NCBI GenBank assembly: GCA_902557655.1
Contig: CACEAZ010000004.1
Coordinates: 36,738 to 100,737, forward strand
Origin: an uncultured Bacteroidota bacterium
GTDB lineage: Bacteria; Bacteroidota; Bacteroidia; Flavobacteriales; Flavobacteriaceae
DNA: 64,000 nucleotides
Reading direction: 5' to 3'
In this document: piece by piece, positions 44,231 through 50,701 of the stretch
Layout of the letters: each line of letters begins with the position of its first letter
Numbering within the stretch: the first letter of the stretch is position 1
Notes under the pieces: model-generated
What the model was told of the DNA's origin: nothing
Database searches by the model: none
Seen by the model: only the letters and a program-made list of their open reading frames with translations
Made by a program: the position numbers and the translations under genes

Positions 44231-46957
44231 ATGAAAAAAATTATATTTCTTTTTGTAACGTTATTTTCTGTTACATTTACGTTTTCACAGTCTAATTTAA
44301 AAGGTAGAGTTATTGATTCAAACGGATTTCCTCTTCCTGGGGCAACATTAATTGTTGACGGAGATAAAGGAACAGTTTCTGATTTTAACGGATTCTACAG
44401 ATTTGTAAATCTGGACTCTGGTTCTGCTGAAATTAAAGTATCCTACATTGGATTTGAAGGAGCTACTGCATCTGTTGAACTAACAGATAACTCAACAACT
44501 ACTAAAGATTTTACATTAGAGCCATCAGCTACTGAATTAGCTGAAATCGTAGTGTCTGGGTATTCCAGTGGAATTATAAAAGGATTAAATCAGCAAAAAG
44601 CTGATTTAAATGTTACAAATATTATTTCTGCTGACCAAGTTGGAAAATTTCCTGATGATAATGTTGGTGATGTACTAAAAAGAGTTGCTGGTGTGTCTAT
44701 GCAAGGAGACCAAGGTGAAGCTAGGAATATTGTAATAAGAGGTTTTGCTTCAGCACTAAACTCTATAACACTTAACGGAGATAGAATTCCATCTGCTGAG
44801 GGTGATAACAGAAATGTTCAACTTGATCTGATTCCTTCAGCCATGATCCAAACAATAGAGGTTAACAAATCAATGACCCCTGAAATGGAAGGAGATGCTA
44901 TCGGAGGATCTGTTAATTTAGTAACAAGATCAAATCCAAGTACATTCAGGGCATCTGCAACGCTTTCAGCCGGTGATGAACCTATTAGATCGGATGGTTC
45001 TAACTCTAATTTTGCTTTTGTAATCGCAGATAAAATGAACGATAAACTTAGTTATTCATTTAGTACGTCAGTTCAAACTAAAAGTTATGGATCTGATAAT
45101 ATTGAATTTGAATGGAACAATCCAGACGATTGGGCTGAAGAAGGCGCTATTGGAGAACATGATATAAGAAGATATGATGTAAAGCGTACAAGAAGAAGCA
45201 TTGGTTTAAATCTTGATTATGAAATTGATGAAAACAACTCTTTATTTGTAAAGACTATATATAATCACAGAGATGATTGGGAAAATAGATTTAGAGTCAG
45301 AGTTTCTAATATTGATGATTGGACAGCTGATCCATCAGAAGGTGTAAGAATTAGGAAACAAACAAAAGGTGGTATTGGCGATGATATAAATGACAACAGA
45401 AGATTAGAAGACCAAAGAGTTAGAAAAATTTCATTTGGTGGTGATCACTTGGCTGGAAATTTACAAATTGATTGGAAAATAAGTACATCAAAAGCTAGCG
45501 AAGAAAGACCGAATGAAAGATATGTTAGGTTTCAAAATAGTAGTGTTCCGCTAAACTCAATTGATTTAAGTAATCCAGAATACCCTGTATTTAACTTTTC
45601 TGGAAACGATTGGAATGATCCTGCTGAATATGGATTTAGACATTTTGAACAAGCACAAAAATATACTGAGGAAGAAAATTCAAGCGCTAAAATAAACTTT
45701 GAATTACCTTATAATGATGGAGATGACAAATTTAAGTTTGGTGCCAAGTACAAGGTAAAAGAAAAAATGAGAAATGATTTCTGGGAAGGTTTTGAAGACG
45801 GTTTCCCATTTGATACAATGGCTGATGCTGATTATTTTAATGCTTCAATTGACAGCTATGAACCAGGTGATCAATATATGCTAGGAAATTTTGCAACTGC
45901 AGAATGGTTAGGAGCACAAGACTTTTATTCTGGTGATGGAAGTGAAATTTTATTTGAGGAATTTGCCGGGGAAATTTATAGTGCTGATGAAAAAGTTGCC
46001 GCTGCATACGCTATGGTTACCGACAAATTAGGAGATAAAACAACTGTAGTTGTCGGTGCAAGATTTGAGCATACCGATATAGACTATACAGGAAGAGTTT
46101 ATGATGAGGATGGTGATTATGATTCAGTTGATGATATCGAAAGTGTTTCCGGGTCAAATTCGTATTCTAATATTCTTCCAAGCTTAAACTTACAACATGA
46201 GTTTAGTGATAAATTTATTGCTAATTTAGGATATAGCAATAGTATTGCTAGACCAAATTATTATGACTTGGTTCCTTATCAAGCTATAGTTTCTAGTGAT
46301 GAAGAAATTGCAGTAGGAAACCCTGATTTAGAAGCATCCCTGTCAAATAATTTTGACCTGATGCTTGATTACTATTTTGGAGGAACAGGATTAATTTCAG
46401 TTGGAGCATTCTACAAAAATATTGATAACTGGTTATACACATTTACCACTGAAAACTATGTTTATAATGGTACTCCAGATTATGAATATGAACAAGTAAG
46501 AAATGGGTCCAATGCCTCTGTTACTGGTCTTGAATTTGGATTACAAACTAGACTGTTTAAAAACTTTACATTTATGGCTAATTATACTTTTACGGATTCA
46601 AGCACTGATGGAATAGAGGGTAGAGATGATGTTCCTCTTGCTGGTGCAATTGAAAATATGTATAATGCATCTTTAGCTTATGAAAGTAAGAAGTTTTTTG
46701 TAAGAGCATCTGTGAATTTCGCAGGTGAAGCTTTAGATGAAATTGGAGGTGATTCATGGGAAGATAGATACTATGATGAACAACTTTTTGTTGATTTAAA
46801 TGCAACCTATAGACTTTCTGATAAGTTGAGTATTTTTGCAGAAGCAAAGAATTTAACAAATCAACCACTAAGATATTTCCAAGGTGTAAAAGAAAGAACA
46901 ATGCAACTTGAATATTATAGTTATAATTGGAATGTTGGATTAAAATATGATTTTTAA
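44231..46957 (+). CDS. TonB-dependent outer-membrane receptor, upstream of phytase
   Basis: 908 aa from the ATG at 44231, which begins a typical signal peptide (KKIIFLFVTLFSVTFTFSQ). An ATG 39 nt upstream would add thirteen residues in front of the signal and is less likely. A carboxypeptidase-regulatory-like domain (SNLKGRVIDSNGFPLPGATL to about 105) is followed by the plug (VGDVLKRVAGVSMQGDQGE, EVNKSMTPEMEGDAIGGS) and barrel ending NWNVGLKYDF. It is not strongly similar to the upstream receptor outside the plug. The phytase gene starts 3 nt after its stop, so the two are cotranscribed and the receptor likely imports a phosphate ester or its product. Confidence 0.93.
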   Translation: MKKIIFLFVTLFSVTFTFSQSNLKGRVIDSNGFPLPGATLIVDGDKGTVSDFNGFYRFVNLDSGSAEIKVSYIGFEGATASVELTDNSTTTKDFTLEPSATELAEIVVSGYSSGIIKGLNQQKADLNVTNIISADQVGKFPDDNVGDVLKRVAGVSMQGDQGEARNIVIRGFASALNSITLNGDRIPSAEGDNRNVQLDLIPSAMIQTIEVNKSMTPEMEGDAIGGSVNLVTRSNPSTFRASATLSAGDEPIRSDGSNSNFAFVIADKMNDKLSYSFSTSVQTKSYGSDNIEFEWNNPDDWAEEGAIGEHDIRRYDVKRTRRSIGLNLDYEIDENNSLFVKTIYNHRDDWENRFRVRVSNIDDWTADPSEGVRIRKQTKGGIGDDINDNRRLEDQRVRKISFGGDHLAGNLQIDWKISTSKASEERPNERYVRFQNSSVPLNSIDLSNPEYPVFNFSGNDWNDPAEYGFRHFEQAQKYTEEENSSAKINFELPYNDGDDKFKFGAKYKVKEKMRNDFWEGFEDGFPFDTMADADYFNASIDSYEPGDQYMLGNFATAEWLGAQDFYSGDGSEILFEEFAGEIYSADEKVAAAYAMVTDKLGDKTTVVVGARFEHTDIDYTGRVYDEDGDYDSVDDIESVSGSNSYSNILPSLNLQHEFSDKFIANLGYSNSIARPNYYDLVPYQAIVSSDEEIAVGNPDLEASLSNNFDLMLDYYFGGTGLISVGAFYKNIDNWLYTFTTENYVYNGTPDYEYEQVRNGSNASVTGLEFGLQTRLFKNFTFMANYTFTDSSTDGIEGRDDVPLAGAIENMYNASLAYESKKFFVRASVNFAGEALDEIGGDSWEDRYYDEQLFVDLNATYRLSDKLSIFAEAKNLTNQPLRYFQGVKERTMQLEYYSYNWNVGLKYDF

Positions 46958-46960
46958 TAA

Positions 46961-47995
46961 ATGAATAAATTTACTTTTTTAACTACTTTTTTTGTAATAT
47001 TAAGTTTAACTACATATGGTCAAGAGCCGGTATTTACTGGCTCTTACACTGTGAAAGAGGTGGTTGCAGATTTAGAAACTGAGCCGGTAATAACTAATGA
47101 TGATGCAGCTGATGATATCTGTATTTATAATAATTATCAATATCCTGATGATTCTTTAATTATAGCGACTGATAAAAAGTATGGGTTGGTTATTTACGGA
47201 TTAGACGGTAAAATAATCAATCATTATCCTTTTGGCAGGGTTAACAATGTTGATATAATCAATAAATACAACATAAATGGTGAATCATTCCCTTTAGTTT
47301 GTGGATCAAATAGAACTACCAACAGTATTGAATTGTATAAACTAAATACTGAAAATAATTCTCTTGAATTAATTTTAAATAAAAATAACACATCTGATTT
47401 GGGTGATGTCTACGGAATTACATTTTATCAAAATGAATTAGATACGTATATTTTTGTTACTGATAAGGATTCAGGAAAAGTTGAACAGTGGAAGTTGAAT
47501 CAAATTGAAAATAAACTTTCAATTGAAAAAATTAGAACAATAAAATTTAAGACCTTAATTGAAGGACTAGTTTCTGATGAATATTATAATAAACTTTATA
47601 TAGCAGAAGAAAATAAAGGTTTATGGCAGATAAATGCCGATCCAAATATTCCAGAAGAAAGAAAAATGATATTTAAAGTAAGTAAAATATTCAAAAAAGA
47701 TTTTGAAGGTGTTGCACTTTATAAAAGAAATGACGGAGAAGGAAGTATTGTTGTATCAGTTCAAGGAAGTAATGGGTATGCATTGATTGACAGAGCAACA
47801 CTAAAGTTAAAAAGTTTTGTAAAGATCATTGACGGGGCTGAGATAGATGGAACGTCTGACACCGACGGAATTGAGGTTAGTAATTTAGCGACTTCTAAAT
47901 ATAAAAAAGGAATTTTAGTAGTCCAGGATGGGTTTAATGATGACGGCTATCAAAATTTTAAAATAATCGATTGGAATAAGATTTCGAAACAATAA
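46961..47995 (+). CDS. phy: Beta-propeller phytase (3-phytase family)
   Basis: 344 aa with signal peptide (MNKFTFLTTFFVILSLTTYG). Family landmarks: DDAADDICIYNN followed by SLIIATDKKYGLVIYGLDGK (calcium and phosphate site strand), VNNVDI, EGLVSDEYYNKLYIAEENKG, DFEGVALYKRNDGEGSIVVS, TSDTDGIEVSNL and GILVVQDG. These match the six-bladed beta-propeller phytases that use Ca2+ to release phosphate from phytate. The usual D-D-P-A segment reads D-D-I-C here. It lies 3 nt behind a TonB-dependent receptor, so it acts in the periplasm or at the surface. Substrate could also be another phosphoester. Confidence 0.92.
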   Translation: MNKFTFLTTFFVILSLTTYGQEPVFTGSYTVKEVVADLETEPVITNDDAADDICIYNNYQYPDDSLIIATDKKYGLVIYGLDGKIINHYPFGRVNNVDIINKYNINGESFPLVCGSNRTTNSIELYKLNTENNSLELILNKNNTSDLGDVYGITFYQNELDTYIFVTDKDSGKVEQWKLNQIENKLSIEKIRTIKFKTLIEGLVSDEYYNKLYIAEENKGLWQINADPNIPEERKMIFKVSKIFKKDFEGVALYKRNDGEGSIVVSVQGSNGYALIDRATLKLKSFVKIIDGAEIDGTSDTDGIEVSNLATSKYKKGILVVQDGFNDDGYQNFKIIDWNKISKQ

Positions 47996-48058
47996 ATTTC
48001 TCATATTAGAAATAACTATTTATTAAATTTCTCTTAAGAATAAATTTTCAAACTCATC

Positions 48059-48066
48059 ATAATTTT
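48059..48066 (+). promoter_or_regulatory. -7 promoter element for the metallophosphoesterase-glycosyltransferase pair
   Basis: TAATTTTG, a full match to TAnnTTTG, 5 nt before the ATG at 48072, so the leader would be extremely short. TTAA words at 48023 and 48034 are in 11-bp phase upstream, similar to the lipoprotein promoter. Confidence 0.4.
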
Positions 48067-48071
48067 GCTTT

Positions 48072-48908
48072 ATGGTTGAGAAAAACAAAAAGTATAGATC
48101 CGTTGATATTATTGTTATCTCTGATGTTCATCTTGGATCCATCGGTTCTAAAGCCAAAGAATTATATTTCTACCTAAAAAGTGTTAAGCCTAGAATATTG
48201 ATAATGAATGGCGACATCATTGATATGTGGCAATTCAAAAAAAAATATTGGGACATTTATCATACCAAACTAATAAGATTACTTCTTAAATATATGTCAA
48301 AAGGTATAAAAGTTCACTATATAACTGGAAATCACGACGAAGAATTAAGAAGATTTGTTGGTTTTAAAATGTCAGGTCTTGAGATATCAAATAAGTTAGT
48401 ATTAGACTTAAATGGTAAAAAAACTTGGTTTTTTCATGGTGACGTGTTTGATGTCACCATGCAACACTCAAAATGGTTGACACGTCTTGGTGGTTACGGA
48501 TATGACATACTTATTCTTATGAATCACATAATGAATAAAATATTACTTCTGTTTAAAAAGGAAAAGTATTCTTTTTCAAAAAAAATAAAAGGTAAAATTA
48601 AATTAGCAGTAAAATTTATAAATCAATTTGAAAGAACAATTGTTGATATAGCTAGTGACAATAACTATGACTCCGTTGTTTGTGGACACATTCATGAACC
48701 ATGTATAAAGGAGTTTGAATCAAAAAGTAAAAAGATAAAATATTTAAATTCAGGGGATTGGGTTGAAAATTTAACATCATTAGAGTACAAAAAAAATAAA
48801 TGGAGTTTATATAGGTTTGAATACAGTGATTTTAATTTGAATGAAGATAATAGACCTATAAATGATTTTTTTTACGATATGCTTCAAGATTATAATTTAC
48901 TCAAATAA
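48072..48908 (+). CDS. Metallophosphoesterase of the LpxH/PlcP type
   Basis: 278 aa. The five metallophosphoesterase blocks are intact: S-D-V-H-L-G (Asp18, His20), GDIIDMW (Asp48), GNHDE (Asn87, His88), FHGD (His122) and GHIHEP (His206, His208). This is the UDP-2,3-diacylglucosamine pyrophosphatase (LpxH) fold. The marine phospholipase C PlcP, which removes phosphate head groups from phospholipids when phosphate is scarce, belongs to the same superfamily and is often next to a glycosyltransferase. Here a glycosyltransferase gene follows with a 1-nt overlap and phosphate genes flank the pair, so PlcP is favoured. The LpxH role in lipid A synthesis remains possible. A hydrophobic stretch about 145-160 may attach it to the membrane. 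Confidence 0.8.
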   Translation: MVEKNKKYRSVDIIVISDVHLGSIGSKAKELYFYLKSVKPRILIMNGDIIDMWQFKKKYWDIYHTKLIRLLLKYMSKGIKVHYITGNHDEELRRFVGFKMSGLEISNKLVLDLNGKKTWFFHGDVFDVTMQHSKWLTRLGGYGYDILILMNHIMNKILLLFKKEKYSFSKKIKGKIKLAVKFINQFERTIVDIASDNNYDSVVCGHIHEPCIKEFESKSKKIKYLNSGDWVENLTSLEYKKNKWSLYRFEYSDFNLNEDNRPINDFFYDMLQDYNLLK

Positions 48909-49933
48909 TGAAAGTTTTATATGCAATTCAAGGAACAGGTAATGGTCATATTTCTCGTGCAAATGAGATAATACCGATACTTAAAAGAAGGGTAAATCTA
49001 GATATTTTAGTAAGCGGCAAAAACTCAAGTTTAAAACTTAATCATCCTATTAAATACAATTTTAAGGGTATTAGTTTTGCATTTGGTAAAAAGGGAGGAA
49101 TTGATTTTTGGAATACTTTAGTTAACATAAATCTAATTCAATTTGTAAGAGATTTAAAATCATTAAATGTAAATGATTATGACTTGATAATCTCAGATTT
49201 TGAACCAATCTCTGCATGGGCATGTAAATTCTATGGAAAAGAATGTATCGGTTTAAGTAATCAGTATGCTATGTTGTGTCCTGAAACCCCAAAGCATAAA
49301 AATTATAACTTTTTATGTGCATTATTTTTAAAATATTTTTGCCCCGTAAGCGTTGGCTATGGCATTCATTATCAGAGATTAGGAAAAAATATTTTTTCGC
49401 CAGTTATAAAGAAAAAATTAGTAAAAATTAAACCCAAAAAGTTATCCCACTATACAGTTTACCTTCCATCATATTCAGTAAAAAAGATAACTAATAAATT
49501 GAAGGATATAGAAAATATAAATTTTCATATTTTTAGTAAAGAAGTATCAAGGTCAAAGACTTATAAAAACTTTATTTTTAAACCTATAAGTCAAAATTTA
49601 TTTATTAAGAGTTTAGCAACTTCTGAAGGAGTTATATGTAATGCTGGATTCGAAACTACATCTGAAGCAATATTCCTGAAAAAAAAATTATTGGTTATTC
49701 CAATGAAAGGTCAATTTGAGCAAAAGTATAATGCATTTTGTCTAAAAAAAATGGGATTTAAGACACTTAAAAAATTAGATTCTACGAAGATTTATAAATG
49801 GATAAAGAGTAAAAATCAAATCATAGTAGAGTTAAACCAAGAAACGAGAGATATAGTTGACAGGATTTTAATTGATTATATTAAAAGACTTCCCAAAATA
49901 TCGATTCTTACAGATGTGCAAACAGGAGTTTAA
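48908..49933 (+). CDS. GT-B glycosyltransferase (GT28/MurG-like), candidate glycolipid synthase
   Basis: 341 aa. The N-terminal motif G-T-G-N-G-H-I-S-R-A (9-18) and C-terminal nucleotide-sugar site GFETTSEAIFLKKKLLVIP (247-265) followed by KGQFEQ are typical of Glyco_trans_1_3 proteins related to MurG and to diacylglycerol glycosyltransferases. The start overlaps the stop of the metallophosphoesterase by 1 nt, so the two are translationally coupled. With a PlcP-like lipase it could glycosylate the released diacylglycerol to give glycolipids that replace phospholipids. The sugar donor is unknown. Other GT-B roles are possible because the identification rests on short motifs and neighbours. Confidence 0.8.
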   Translation: MKVLYAIQGTGNGHISRANEIIPILKRRVNLDILVSGKNSSLKLNHPIKYNFKGISFAFGKKGGIDFWNTLVNINLIQFVRDLKSLNVNDYDLIISDFEPISAWACKFYGKECIGLSNQYAMLCPETPKHKNYNFLCALFLKYFCPVSVGYGIHYQRLGKNIFSPVIKKKLVKIKPKKLSHYTVYLPSYSVKKITNKLKDIENINFHIFSKEVSRSKTYKNFIFKPISQNLFIKSLATSEGVICNAGFETTSEAIFLKKKLLVIPMKGQFEQKYNAFCLKKMGFKTLKKLDSTKIYKWIKSKNQIIVELNQETRDIVDRILIDYIKRLPKISILTDVQTGV

Positions 49934-50045
49934 AACTATCCCCATTAGTTAAAAATTACTTAATCTTTTGTTGACATAAAATAATAACAATTAATATAAA
50001 TTTACATTGAATTATATTAGTTTTTAGTCCACATCTATTCAAAAA

Positions 50046-50075
50046 AAAAGACTGTTTAATATTAAACAGTCTTTT
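50046..50075. terminator. Bidirectional intrinsic terminator
   Basis: 30-bp perfect palindrome with 15-bp arms (AAAAGACTGTTTAAT and its complement), with T runs on the 3' side in both orientations. It lies between the convergent glycosyltransferase gene and MORN gene and should end both transcripts. The 49934-50045 stretch before it holds no gene. Confidence 0.92.
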
Positions 50076-50109
50076 CCTTTTTTATAAGTGAACAACTAAC
50101 CAAATTATT

Positions 50110-50478
50110 TTACTTTAAAGCAGCAATGTCTTCGTTTAGCTTATTTTTAACTGAGATTATTTTTGAGTTATAATAATCAACAGACTGAACTTCGTTTGGT
50201 AAAATAAAATACCATTTTCCTTGCTTTAAGCCGTTGGAATAATTTCCAACACATAATTTTTTTCCACTGATATTATATGAAGTCCATTCACCGTGGGGTA
50301 ATCCATTTATATTAAAAGAACCTTTTTGTTGAATAACGCCGTTATCATAAAAATATGTTATATCAATTAGCTCGGTAAATTGATTGTATTCAATAGTTTT
50401 ATTTTCATTTTGTGCTGAAGTGTGTGCAGAATAAGAAAAGATAGATATAGAGATAAATAATAAAAAAATCTTTTTCAT
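50110..50478 (-). CDS. Exported MORN-repeat (YwqK-like) protein
   Basis: 122 aa with a signal peptide (MKKIFLLFISISIFSYSAHTSAQ). Two or three short beta-hairpin repeats are visible: YFYDNGVIQQKGSFNINGLPHGEW and YNISGKKLCVGNYSNGLKQGKW (in parts), the W-x-x-Y-x-x-N-G-x-x-x-G-x-W pattern of MORN/YwqK-like proteins. Automated annotations call related proteins antitoxin or nicotinic acid mononucleotide adenylyltransferase, neither of which is supported here, as it is secreted and lacks a catalytic motif. It is divergent from the PiT transporter gene, and the shared upstream region has a Pho-box-like repeat array, pointing to a phosphate-related role. Confidence 0.78.
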   Translation of the reverse strand: MKKIFLLFISISIFSYSAHTSAQNENKTIEYNQFTELIDITYFYDNGVIQQKGSFNINGLPHGEWTSYNISGKKLCVGNYSNGLKQGKWYFILPNEVQSVDYYNSKIISVKNKLNEDIAALK

Positions 50479-50506
50479 AATAATATGTTTAGTAACGTTA
50501 ACATAA

Positions 50507-50514
50507 CAAACATA
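50507..50514 (-). promoter_or_regulatory. -7 promoter element for the MORN-protein gene
   Basis: Minus strand TATGTTTG, a full match to TAnnTTTG. It lies 29 bp before the MORN gene ATG and 8 bp downstream of the 11-bp repeat array, close to the spacing between a Pho box and the -10 element in E. coli phosphate-regulated promoters. Confidence 0.5.
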
Positions 50515-50522
50515 CTAAATTA

Positions 50523-50566
50523 TTTACATAAAATAAACATTTACATAACATTAAATTAACATTGGA
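50523..50566. promoter_or_regulatory. Four-unit 11-bp direct repeat array resembling a Pho box
   Basis: Plus-strand cores TTTACAT (50523), TAAACAT (50534), ATAACAT (50545) and TTAACAT (50556) begin exactly 11 bp apart, each followed by a 4-bp AT-rich spacer. The last four bases (ACAT) are identical in all units. Seven-base repeats with 4-bp spacers is the geometry of the E. coli Pho box (CTGTCAT), and the TTAACA word is the core of the B. subtilis PhoP box. Read on the minus strand the core is ATGTTAA, which matches CTGTCAT at four positions. It lies between the divergent MORN and PiT genes. Confidence 0.6.
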
Positions 50567-50677
50567 GATATAAACAATTGATTTTCAACACTTTAATTAT
50601 ATTGGAATTCAACGTAAATTCATCAAAAAATATAATAAATCTTAACATTCTACTAATAATAAAAACAATAATAAATG

Positions 50678-50685
50678 TAATTTTG
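50678..50685 (+). promoter_or_regulatory. -7 promoter element for the PiT transporter gene
   Basis: TAATTTTG, a full match to TAnnTTTG, 16 nt before the TTG start at 50702. A single TTAACAT word is at 50642-50648, 29 bp upstream of this element. Confidence 0.45.
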
Positions 50686-50701
50686 TCTGAAATAAATTCA
50701 T

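Noticed and set aside
50110..50478. Toxin-antitoxin antitoxin (YwqK label)
   Set aside because: The protein is secreted, has only MORN-like repeats, and no toxin gene is adjacent. The label comes from automated annotation.
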